From Halomonas campaniensis (GTDB taxonomy: Bacteria > Pseudomonadota > Gammaproteobacteria > Pseudomonadales > Halomonadaceae): DNA of 64,000 nt. This document shows positions 11,886-19,625 of the stretch, piece after piece. Under the pieces are notes generated by a model that made no database searches, was not told the DNA's origin, and saw only the letters and a list, made by a program, of their open reading frames with translations. Position numbers and translations under genes: made by a program. The stretch spans positions 62,001 through 126,000 of the forward strand of contig NZ_JACHZF010000009.1 of the NCBI RefSeq assembly GCF_014193375.1. The letters run 5' to 3'. Position 1 is the stretch's first letter. Each line of letters begins with the position of its first letter.

Positions 11886-12605
11886 TCAGTTGTTGAGCCG
11901 GATCAGCAGCGGCTCGATGCCCTGGGTCACCATCAGGTCCTGGGCGCGACTGAGCTCGCGGTCGTCCTCGTAGGGGCCGACCTGCACGCGGTGCCAGGTC
12001 TCTCCGCCGCCCGCCTTGACCTCGCTGATCTGGGCCAGCAGGCCGAAGTCACGCAGGCGGCCGCGCAGCTGCTGGGCATCGCCGGGCTCGCGGAAGGAGG
12101 CGGCCTGCAGCATGTAGCGATGGCCGGCAGCGCTGGCGGGGGCGGGCTCGGCGGCCGCCGGTGCCGGCTCGTTGCGCTCCACGGCAAGGTTGGCGGCGAT
12201 GACCTGGGCGATGGGGTCCTCGCCGGCCTCGGCCACCGCCGGCTCCTCGGGGGGCGCCGGGGGGCGCGCCGTGGAGGCGGGCATCTCCCCCCGCGGGGCG
12301 ATGACCTCGGACTCCGGCAGCAGGGTGTAGAACTCGAAGGTCGGCATCCTCGGCTCGCTGGGAGCCGCCGGCGCCGCGGGCTCGGACGGCGGGGCCGAGC
12401 GGGGCAGCACGGTGGCCAGCGGCGAGTCCTCCACCTGCCAGGGGGCGACGCCGTGCTGGTGCTGGGAGAGCAGGAAGCCGGCCACCAGGCCGGCCAGGCC
12501 CCATAGCCAGCCCGGCAGGCGCCACTCCCGGCGCGGGGCGCTGCGGGTCGTTCGACGGCTGGTGGTGGCGCCGCGTCGCTTCGGCGGCTGCTTGCGGGTG
12601 GCCAT
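11886..12605 (-). CDS. SPOR-domain envelope protein (FtsN-like)
   Basis: A 239-residue bitopic inner-membrane protein: a very basic cytoplasmic N-terminus (KQPPKRRGATTSRRTTRS), one membrane helix (LWGLAGLVAGFLLSQ, about residues 32-46), a long Pro/Ala-rich periplasmic linker, and a C-terminal SPOR domain (YMLQAASFREPGDAQQLRG to the end) of the type that binds denuded glycan at division sites. The ATG at 12605 has GGAG 8 nt before it, just past the argS stop. The same argS-SPOR-hslVU order occurs in Pseudomonas. Division role is inferred; true FtsN is possible but not proven. Confidence 0.88.
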   Translation of the reverse strand: MATRKQPPKRRGATTSRRTTRSAPRREWRLPGWLWGLAGLVAGFLLSQHQHGVAPWQVEDSPLATVLPRSAPPSEPAAPAAPSEPRMPTFEFYTLLPESEVIAPRGEMPASTARPPAPPEEPAVAEAGEDPIAQVIAANLAVERNEPAPAAAEPAPASAAGHRYMLQAASFREPGDAQQLRGRLRDFGLLAQISEVKAGGGETWHRVQVGPYEDDRELSRAQDLMVTQGIEPLLIRLNN

Positions 12606-12607
12606 GG

Positions 12608-14293
12608 CTACATCTCCTCCGGCGCGCCGACTCCCATCAGGTCGAGGCCGTTGCGCAGCACCTGGCGAGTGGCCAGGCCCAGGGCCAGGCGGGCGTTGCG
12701 CCGGGCATCGTCCTCGACCATCACCTTTACCGCGTTGTAGCAGGTATGGAACTCGGCGGCGAGGTCGAGCAGGTACTGGGCGATCTGCTGGGGTTCCCGG
12801 GAGGCGGCGGCGTGCTCGACCACCTCGGGGAAGCGGGCCAGGCGATTCATCACCGCCTTCTCCTGGTCCTCCTCGAGCAGCGCCAGGCTCTGCATGGCCA
12901 GGCCGTGGTCGAAGGGCATCCCGTCGGCCTCGGCGCGGCGCAGCATGCTGCAGACCCGGGCGTGGGCATACTGCACGTAGTAGACCGGGTTGTCGTTGGA
13001 CTGGGAGCGGGCCAGGTCGATGTCGAAGGTGAGCTGGGAGTCCGCCCGCCGGGCGGCCAGGAAGAAGCGCGTGGCGTCGCGGCCCACCTCGTCGATCAGG
13101 TCGCGCACGGTCACGTAGCTCCCGGCGCGCTTGGAGAGCTTCACCTCGACCCCGGAGCGGGTGACCATCACCATCTGGTGCAGCACGTAGTCGGGCCATC
13201 CGGTCGGGATGCCGGCCTCGAGGGCCTGGAGCCCCGCACGCACCCGGGTCACCGTGGAGTGGTGGTCGGCCCCCTGCTCGTTGATCACCGTCTCGAAGCC
13301 GCGCTGCCACTTGTCCAGGTGGTAGGCCACGTCCGGCAGGAAGTAGGTGTACTGGCCGTCGGACTTGCGCATCACCCGGTCCTTGTCGTCACCGAAGTCG
13401 GTGGTGCGCAGCCACAGGGCGCCATCCTGTTCAAAGGTGTGGCCCTTCTCGATCAGCCGCTCGACGGTGGCCTCGACCTTGCCGTCCTGGTAGAGCGAGG
13501 ACTCCAGGAAGTAGACGTCGAAGTGGACGCCGAAGGCCTTGAGGTCGAGGTCCTGCTCGCGGCGCAGGTAGGCCACGGCGAACTCCTGGATGGCGTCGAG
13601 GTCCTCCGGGTCGGCCTTGGCCGTGACGTGGCGGTCATCGGCATGCACGGTCTCGCCGGCCAGGTAGGCATTGGCCACGTCGATGATGTAGCCGCCGCGA
13701 TAGCCGTCGGCCGGCCAGCCAGCGTCGTCCGGGTCGAGGCCCCGGACCCGGGCCTGCACCGACAGCGCCAGGTTGCTGATCTGGGCGCCGGCGTCGTTGT
13801 AGTAGAACTCGCGGGTCACATCGAAGCCGGTGGCCTCGAGCAGGCGGCAGATGCAGTCGCCGATCGCCGCGCCACGGCCGTGGCCCACATGCAGCGGGCC
13901 GGTGGGGTTGGCGGAGACGAACTCCACCTGCACCTTGCGGCCCTGGCCGGTAAGGCTGCGGCCGAAGGCGTCGCCCGAATCGAGCACCTGGCGAATCACC
14001 TGGGCGGCGGCGTCGGTGGCGGCGAAGAAGTTGACGAAGCCGGGCCCGGCGATCTCCACCTTCTGCACCGCATCGCTCGCCGGCAGGGCGCCCACCAGCG
14101 CCTCGGCCAGGTCGCGGGGCTTGCGCCCGGCGGGCTTGGCCAGCATCAGCGCCAGGTTGGTGGCGTAGTCGCCATGGGACTTGTCGCGGGTCGGATCGAC
14201 CTTGATGGTCGGGGCCAGGTCGGCGGGCACGATGCCTTGCTGCTTGAGGCTGTCGAGGGCGTCCTCGAGCAGCGCAACGATGGTCTCTTTCAT
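12608..14293 (-). CDS. argS: Arginyl-tRNA synthetase
   Basis: Class I synthetase charging tRNA-Arg, including the two tRNA-Arg(ACG) genes at 50.4 kb. The 561 residues contain the N-terminal Add-1 domain, the HIGH variant [12 protein letters not shown] (about residue 125), the KMSKS equivalent [12 protein letters not shown] (about 385), and the DALR anticodon-binding domain at the C-terminus ending [16 protein letters not shown]. The ATG at 14293 gives the family start [16 protein letters not shown]. The stop lies 2 bp before the start of the SPOR gene. Confidence 0.98.
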   Translation of the reverse strand: MKETIVALLEDALDSLKQQGIVPADLAPTIKVDPTRDKSHGDYATNLALMLAKPAGRKPRDLAEALVGALPASDAVQKVEIAGPGFVNFFAATDAAAQVIRQVLDSGDAFGRSLTGQGRKVQVEFVSANPTGPLHVGHGRGAAIGDCICRLLEATGFDVTREFYYNDAGAQISNLALSVQARVRGLDPDDAGWPADGYRGGYIIDVANAYLAGETVHADDRHVTAKADPEDLDAIQEFAVAYLRREQDLDLKAFGVHFDVYFLESSLYQDGKVEATVERLIEKGHTFEQDGALWLRTTDFGDDKDRVMRKSDGQYTYFLPDVAYHLDKWQRGFETVINEQGADHHSTVTRVRAGLQALEAGIPTGWPDYVLHQMVMVTRSGVEVKLSKRAGSYVTVRDLIDEVGRDATRFFLAARRADSQLTFDIDLARSQSNDNPVYYVQYAHARVCSMLRRAEADGMPFDHGLAMQSLALLEEDQEKAVMNRLARFPEVVEHAAASREPQQIAQYLLDLAAEFHTCYNAVKVMVEDDARRNARLALGLATRQVLRNGLDLMGVGAPEEM

Positions 14294-14445
14294 GGAGCGT
14301 CGGATGTCCTGTGGCGCCGGACGGGGCGAGCGGCCGATGAGCCGGCGGTGACGAGCGCTCGCCCGCGGCGCGGGCATGAAACGGAGCCTGGATGGGCACG
14401 GCCGGCCATTATCGGCAATTGTGGCGCGGCTTTAAAGGGCGGGCT

Positions 14446-16686
14446 TCAGCTGAGCGTCTGGGGATCGATATCCAGCGACCAGCGGGTACGGCGCGCCTCG
14501 GGGGTCGCCTCCAGCCAGCCGGTCAGCCAGGCGCCGGCCTCGTGGAGGTGGCTGCGGCGCTCGCTGGCCAGCATCAGCTGCAGGTGGTAACGATTCTGGC
14601 GGCGCTCCATGGGGGCCGGCACCGGACCCAGGCAGTCCACCGGCAGCTCGCGTTCGGCCAGCCAGCCGCGCAGGGCGCCGGCGGCGCGCCCGGCCAGGGC
14701 CGCCACCGCCTCCTCCCGGGGGCTCTCCAGGCGCAGCAGGGCCAGGAAGCGGAAGGGCGGCAGACCGGCGGCGCGGCGCTCCTCCAGCAGCCGCTCGGCC
14801 AGGGCGGCATAGCCGCGCTCGGCCAGCAGGCGCAGGTGCGGGTCGTCGCCGTGGAGGGTCTGCACCAGCACTCGGCCGGGGTGGGCGGCGCGCCCGGCTC
14901 GCCCGGCCACCTGGACCAGCAGCTGGGCGCTCTGCTCCAGGGCGCGGAAGTCGCTGGCATAGAGGCCCGCGTCGGCGTTGACCACCACCACCAGGGTGAC
15001 ATGGGGCAGGTGGTGTCCCTTGGCCAGCATCTGGGTGCCGACCAGCAGGCAGGGCTCACCGCGGTGGACCTCGCCGAGCACGCGTTCGAAGGCGTCGCGG
15101 CGCCGGGTGCTGTCGCGATCGATGCGGTGCACCGGGACCTCGGGGAAGAGTGCCGCCAGGGTCTCCTCGGTGCGTTCGGTGCCGCTGCCCAGCGGGCGCA
15201 GGTCGATGCTGCCGCACTCGGGGCAGGCGTCCGGCAGGGCGCGGCGCCGATCGCAGTGGTGGCAGGCCAGCAGTGGCGGCTGGCGATGCAGGGTCATACG
15301 GGCGTCGCAGTGGTCGCACTCGGCCAGCCAGCCGCAGGCGTGGCAGGCCAGGGTCGGGGCGAAGCCGCGGCGATTGATGAAGACCAGCACCTGGTGGCCG
15401 GCGGCCAGAGTCTCGCGGACGGCCTCGATCACCGGGGGAATCAGGCCGCCCTGGCGGGGGCGGCCGCGCAGGTCGACGAGCTCGAGCCTGGCCGGGGGGT
15501 GGCGGCTGGCGCGCCGGGTCAGGTGGAGGTGACGCCAGTCGCCGCTGCGGGCCCGGGCCAGGCTCTCCAGCGACGGCGTGGCGCTGCCCAGCAGCACCGG
15601 GATGCCGTGGCGATGGGCGCGGGCCACGGCCAGGTCCCGGGCGTGATAGCGCAGGCCGTCCTGCTGCTTGTAGGAGCCGTCGTGCTCCTCGTCGACGATG
15701 ATCGCGCCGGGACTCGCCAGGGGCGTGAAGATCGCCGAGCGGGTGCCGATCACGATGGGGGCACGGCCGCTGGCGGCGGCCTCCCAGGCATCCAGGCGTT
15801 CGTGGTCGGTGAGCCCCGAGTGCAGGGCCACCACCGGCACCCGGAAGCGCTGGCGGAAGCGGGCCAGGGTCTGGGGGGTGAGGCCGATCTCCGGCACCAG
15901 CACCAGGGCCTGCCGGCCCCGGCCCACCACCGCCTCGATCAGCTGCAGGTAGACCTCGGTCTTGCCGCTGCCGGTGACGCCCTCCAGCAGGCAGGGGTGG
16001 TAGGCATCGAGGTGCTCGTGGAGGGCGGCCAGGGCCACGGCCTGCTCGCGGTTGAGGGGCAGGGCCGGTTCGGCCAGCAGGTGGTCGGGGTCGCCCTGCC
16101 AGCGGGCGGTGCGGGGTTCCTCGAGGCGCTCGACGAGTCCCTTGTCGGCCAGGGCGCGGAGCTGCTCGCGGGTAAAGGACTGGGCGAGCACGGCCTGGCT
16201 CCCCAGGCCGTGGGGGTGCTGGCACAGCATGGCCAGCAGCTCGGCCTGGCGTGGGGCCCGAGCCACCGCCGGCGGCGCTTCTCCCCGGCCGGCCGGCGTG
16301 ACCCGCCAGCGCTCCCGGGTGCGGGCCTCCAGCGGGCGGCCCTGGCGCAGCAGCACCGGCATGGCCTGCTGCAGGGTGTCGCCCAGGGAGTGCTGGTAGT
16401 AGCGGGCGGTGAAGCGGCACAGCCACAGCCAGTCCTCGGGCAGCGGCAGGCTGTCGAGGCAGGCCGATACCGGCTTGAGCTCGGCGAGCGGCAGTTCGCT
16501 GCTCTCCCGGCAGGCCATCACCACGCCGACGACCTGGCGCCGGCCGAAGGGCACGCGCACCCGCAGGCCGGGTAGCCAGCCGTCGGGCGGCCCCTCCCGG
16601 CAGGGGCGATAGTCGAACAGTCGGCGCAGGGGTGAGGGGATCGCGATGCCCAGCACTCGGGGGGCGGGTGGCAGGGATGTGGGCAA
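14446..16686 (-). CDS. priA: Primosomal replication protein N' (PriA helicase)
   Basis: 3'-5' superfamily 2 helicase that restarts stalled replication forks. It shows the DNA-binding N-terminus (FDYRPC..GLRVRVPFGRRQVVGVVMA), Walker A GVTGSGKTEVYLQ, the DEEH box IIVDEEHDGSYKQQ, a cysteine-rich zinc insertion (CHACGWLAECDHCDARM and CHHCDRRRALPDACPECG) and the QMLAKGHHLPHVTLV motif. Start choice: homology begins near a TTG at 16686 with GGAGG 4 nt upstream, giving 746 residues, close to the usual length of about 730. ATGs at 16767 and 16785 would add an unconserved leader. Confidence 0.95.
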   Translation of the reverse strand: MPTSLPPAPRVLGIAIPSPLRRLFDYRPCREGPPDGWLPGLRVRVPFGRRQVVGVVMACRESSELPLAELKPVSACLDSLPLPEDWLWLCRFTARYYQHSLGDTLQQAMPVLLRQGRPLEARTRERWRVTPAGRGEAPPAVARAPRQAELLAMLCQHPHGLGSQAVLAQSFTREQLRALADKGLVERLEEPRTARWQGDPDHLLAEPALPLNREQAVALAALHEHLDAYHPCLLEGVTGSGKTEVYLQLIEAVVGRGRQALVLVPEIGLTPQTLARFRQRFRVPVVALHSGLTDHERLDAWEAAASGRAPIVIGTRSAIFTPLASPGAIIVDEEHDGSYKQQDGLRYHARDLAVARAHRHGIPVLLGSATPSLESLARARSGDWRHLHLTRRASRHPPARLELVDLRGRPRQGGLIPPVIEAVRETLAAGHQVLVFINRRGFAPTLACHACGWLAECDHCDARMTLHRQPPLLACHHCDRRRALPDACPECGSIDLRPLGSGTERTEETLAALFPEVPVHRIDRDSTRRRDAFERVLGEVHRGEPCLLVGTQMLAKGHHLPHVTLVVVVNADAGLYASDFRALEQSAQLLVQVAGRAGRAAHPGRVLVQTLHGDDPHLRLLAERGYAALAERLLEERRAAGLPPFRFLALLRLESPREEAVAALAGRAAGALRGWLAERELPVDCLGPVPAPMERRQNRYHLQLMLASERRSHLHEAGAWLTGWLEATPEARRTRWSLDIDPQTLS

Positions 16687-16855
16687 TTGGCCTCCGGCGT
16701 CGGAACTGCTAGAATGCTGCGCCTCCCCGCCATGTCGAGCGTGGCCGGGAGCCAGACCGGTTTGCATGTTACGGTTCACAGTCAACCGATAGACAACCCG
16801 TATGCGGTGCCTGGCAGACGATCAGGTGGCGGCATACAGCATCATGAGGCTCAAG

Positions 16856-17071
16856 ATGAAACAAGGTATCCATCCGGAATACAAGACGGTCAACGCGACC
16901 TGCTCCTGTGGCGCCAGCTTCGAGGTCGGCACCACCTCGGGCCATGACTTCTCTCTGGACGTCTGCTCCCAGTGCCACCCCTTCTACACCGGCAAGCAGA
17001 AGCAGGCGACCACCGGTGGCCGCGTCGAGCGCTTCAACAAGCGCTTCGGTGCCGCCATGAAGCGGGGCTGA
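16856..17071 (+). CDS. rpmE: 50S ribosomal protein L31, zinc-binding form
   Basis: A 71-residue type-A L31 with the zinc ligands intact: Cys16 and Cys18 (ATCSCGASF) and Cys37 and Cys40 (DVCSQCHPF). The family start [12 protein letters not shown] fixes the ATG at 16856, preceded by GAGG at 6-nt spacing; an upstream in-frame ATG at 16802 lacks support. It is divergent from priA, the usual arrangement, and ends in a strong intrinsic terminator. Zinc-containing L31 paralogues are often paired elsewhere in the genome with a Cys-less form under Zur control; none is seen here. Confidence 0.97.
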   Translation: MKQGIHPEYKTVNATCSCGASFEVGTTSGHDFSLDVCSQCHPFYTGKQKQATTGGRVERFNKRFGAAMKRG

Positions 17072-17129
17072 TCACCGCCCGCTCCGCGTCGCCCGCGACC
17101 GTCGACTCTCGTCGCTAGCGACCGTCGAA

Positions 17130-17160
17130 GAGACCCGCCCACCATGGCGGGTCTCTTTTT
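17130..17160 (+). terminator. Intrinsic terminator of rpmE
   Basis: A perfect 10-bp stem (GAGACCCGCC with GGCGGGTCTC, 6-nt loop) is followed at once by five T residues, 59 bp after the rpmE stop. Confidence 0.92.
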
Positions 17161-17207
17161 GTCCGGGCTTTGTTGTCCGGGCTTTGTTGTCCGGGCTTTC
17201 GGCCCGG
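17161..17207 (+). repeat. 14-bp direct tandem repeat with terminal hairpin
   Basis: GTCCGGGCTTTGTT occurs twice in full (17161-17174 and 17175-17188) and a third time in part from 17189, where it merges into a 6-bp hairpin (CCGGGC, loop TTTCG, GCCCGG). It lies directly behind the rpmE terminator. The rest of the 337-bp gap up to 17408 holds only the promoter listed next and nothing else I can name. Confidence 0.8.
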
Positions 17208-17343
17208 GTTCATCACGGTGGTATCGGGTGATGCCGGCGGGTCGATAAGCAATGCATTATGGCTGGCGCCTCATGCATAAGTTGCAGCAAATGTCGACGA
17301 ACGGCGTCAAACGAGCGTACAACAGGCGGGAAGTGGTGCGCAG

Positions 17344-17372
17344 TTGAGATATGGAAGTTTTTTCTATATTCT
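17344..17372 (+). promoter_or_regulatory. Putative sigma-70 promoter of the malic enzyme gene
   Basis: TTGAGA at 17344-17349 and TATTCT at 17367-17372 are 17 bp apart, in a locally AT-rich stretch 37 bp before the ATG. TATATT at 17365 with 15-bp spacing is an alternative -10. Predicted by eye only. Confidence 0.5.
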
Positions 17373-17408
17373 GGAGGGACTCCCTTCACTCTGACCCGGA
17401 ACTTCAGC

Positions 17409-18677
17409 ATGACTGATGCACGACAGGCGGCGCTGGACTATCACGCGAAACCCATCCCCGGAAAGCTGTCGGTGGAGCTGACCAAGCCCACCGCCACGGC
17501 GAAGGATCTCGCCCTGGCCTACAGCCCGGGCGTCGCGGAGCCGTGTCGTGAGATCGCGCGGGACCCCGAGAACGCCTACCGCTACACCGGCAAGGGCAAC
17601 CTGGTCGCCGTGATCTCCGACGGCTCGGCGATCCTGGGGCTGGGCAACCTAGGTGCCCTGGCCAGCAAGCCGGTCATGGAGGGCAAGGGCGTGCTCTTCA
17701 AGCGTTTCGCCGGCATCAACTCGGTGGACATCGAGGTGAACGCCGAGAGCCCCCAGGCCTTCATCGACACCGTGGCGCGCATCGCCGACACCTGGGGCGG
17801 CATCAACCTCGAGGACATCAAGGCCCCGGAGTGCTTCGAGATCGAGCAGGCGCTCATCGAGCAGTGCAGCATCCCGGTGTTCCATGACGACCAGCACGGT
17901 ACCGCCATCGTCACCGCGGCGGGCATGCTCAACGCCCTGGAGATTGCCGGCAAGGCGCTGGACGAGGCCCGCATCGTCTGCATGGGCGCCGGTGCCGCGG
18001 CCATTGCCTGCATGAAGCTGCTGGTCACCTGCGGCGCCCGCGCCGAGAACATCGTGATGCTCGACCGCAAGGGCGTGATCCATACCGGTCGCGAGGACCT
18101 CAACCAGTACAAGGCGATGTTCGCCGCGGACACCGACAGGCGCACCCTCGATGATGCCATCGACGGTGCCGACGTGTTCGTCGGGCTCTCCGGCCCGGGC
18201 CTGATGACGGCCGACCACATTCGCAAGATGGCCCCCAATCCGGTGGTCTTCGCCTGCACCAACCCGGACCCCGAGATCCATCCGGACCTGGCCCGCGAGA
18301 CCCGTCCCGACGTGATCATGGCCACCGGGCGCTCCGACTACCCGAACCAGGTCAACAACGTGCTGGGCTTTCCCTTCATCTTCCGCGGGGCCCTGGACGT
18401 CCGTGCCACCCGCATCAACGAGGAGATGAAGGTGGCGGCGGTGCATGCCCTCAAGGACCTGGCCCGCGAGCCGGTGCCCCAGGAGGTGCTGGATGCCTAC
18501 GAGATGGAGTCGATGGCCTTCGGTCGCGACTACATCATCCCGACCCCGGTGGACGTGCGCCTGCTCGAGCGCATCACCTCGGCGGTGGCCCAGGCGGCGG
18601 TGGACTCCGGCGTGGCACGCCGCCCCTACCCGTCCCACTACCCGCTGAAGAGCGTGGATGACGTCTACGGCGTGTAA
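17409..18677 (+). CDS. NADP-dependent malic enzyme, short form
   Basis: Oxidative decarboxylation of malate to pyruvate and CO2 with NAD(P) reduction. The 422 residues cover the malic N-domain ([40 protein letters not shown]) and the NAD-binding C-domain ([19 protein letters not shown]). Metal and catalytic residues sit in [14 protein letters not shown] and [11 protein letters not shown]. It lacks the phosphotransacetylase-like C-terminal half of E. coli MaeB, so it is a single-domain MaeB-type enzyme. The ATG at 17409 has only a weak ribosome site (GGAAC). Cofactor preference cannot be read from sequence with certainty. Confidence 0.95.
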   Translation: MTDARQAALDYHAKPIPGKLSVELTKPTATAKDLALAYSPGVAEPCREIARDPENAYRYTGKGNLVAVISDGSAILGLGNLGALASKPVMEGKGVLFKRFAGINSVDIEVNAESPQAFIDTVARIADTWGGINLEDIKAPECFEIEQALIEQCSIPVFHDDQHGTAIVTAAGMLNALEIAGKALDEARIVCMGAGAAAIACMKLLVTCGARAENIVMLDRKGVIHTGREDLNQYKAMFAADTDRRTLDDAIDGADVFVGLSGPGLMTADHIRKMAPNPVVFACTNPDPEIHPDLARETRPDVIMATGRSDYPNQVNNVLGFPFIFRGALDVRATRINEEMKVAAVHALKDLAREPVPQEVLDAYEMESMAFGRDYIIPTPVDVRLLERITSAVAQAAVDSGVARRPYPSHYPLKSVDDVYGV

Positions 18678-18713
18678 CGACGGCGTGTAACGACACGGAT
18701 CACCACCCTTCGC

Positions 18714-18737
18714 GACGCCGGCCTTCGGGCCGGCGTC
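18714..18737. terminator. Bidirectional terminator between malic enzyme gene and DUF481 gene
   Basis: Perfect 10-bp stem GACGCCGGCC / GGCCGGCGTC closed by a TTCG tetraloop between two convergent genes. There is no long T-run, so efficiency is uncertain. Confidence 0.75.
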
Positions 18738-18770
18738 GTCGTGTCCGGGGCGTGGGTCGAGGAGAGTGAG

Positions 18771-19523
18771 CTACCAGCGGTAGAGCAGCGAGGCGCTGGT
18801 GGTGTGGTCGGTGCGCGCCTCGGCGCTATCGGGCGGCTGGGAGTTGCGCTTGATCTCGTGGGAGAGGCGCAGGGCGAGGCGTGAGTTGAGGCGTGCGGTG
18901 AGCGATGACAGCGAGCGAGACGTGGTGTTGTCGTCGGTGGCCTCCACCGACAGCTCCTGGGCCAGGGTGGTGGTATCGGTGGCCTCCAGCTCCCAGGCCA
19001 GGGCGCCATAGGCGACCGCCAGTGACAGGTTCTCCTCCTGGTCGATGCGGTCATGGCGATAGCCCGGGCCGGCCTCCAGGGAGAGCCGCTGGGCCTCGCT
19101 GTCGATCAGGTCGCGGCCATAGCCGGCGATGGTGGTGAACTGCTGGTCATAGCCGCCGAAGCGGTCCTTCTCCCAGCGGGCGAAGCCGAACAGGTAGTGG
19201 GGCCCCTCCAGGTCGTAGCGCTCTCTCCCGGCCAGCAGGTACTGCTCGGCGCTGGTCTCGCCGTCCCGGGCCACGTGGCGGACCTCGCCGCGCAGGGTGT
19301 GGGTCCAGTGGCCGGTCAGCCAGGTGAGGCGGCCCTTGGCGATCAGGGTCTGGCTGTCGGTGTTGCCGCTGAGCTGGGTGAAGCCCAGTTCGGTGTCGCC
19401 GCTGAAGGTGCTGGCATCCTCGGCCGGCGGCGGCGGGGCATAGAACGGGCTCGCCTGGGCGCCGCCGGTCAGCAGGGCCAGCCCGACCAGCAGGGATCGG
19501 AGTGACGGGGCGAAATGGTGCAT
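18771..19523 (-). CDS. DUF481 (YdiY-like) outer-membrane protein
   Basis: A 250-residue protein with a cleavable signal peptide (LRSLLVGLALLTGGAQA, cut near residue 24) followed by a beta-strand-rich body of the DUF481 type: GDTELGFTQLSGNTDSQTL is the family opening, then alternating strands (GRLTWLTGHWTHTLRGEVRH, LEAGPGYRHDR) to a C-terminal SASLLYRW. The terminal aromatic residue is typical of outer-membrane barrels. Function is unknown; salt- or acid-induced homologues are described. Convergent with the malic enzyme gene and 102 bp downstream of mrcA. Confidence 0.88.
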   Translation of the reverse strand: MHHFAPSLRSLLVGLALLTGGAQASPFYAPPPPAEDASTFSGDTELGFTQLSGNTDSQTLIAKGRLTWLTGHWTHTLRGEVRHVARDGETSAEQYLLAGRERYDLEGPHYLFGFARWEKDRFGGYDQQFTTIAGYGRDLIDSEAQRLSLEAGPGYRHDRIDQEENLSLAVAYGALAWELEATDTTTLAQELSVEATDDNTTSRSLSSLTARLNSRLALRLSHEIKRNSQPPDSAEARTDHTTSASLLYRW

Positions 19524-19625
19524 GTCTCGCTTCCTGGAGTTGCCGGTTGACGGTGGCCGCCGGAGCGGCCGTCGCGGTTGGCAGACGAGACGGGCGGCGT
19601 CCCTGCCGCCCGGGATGCCGGGGCG

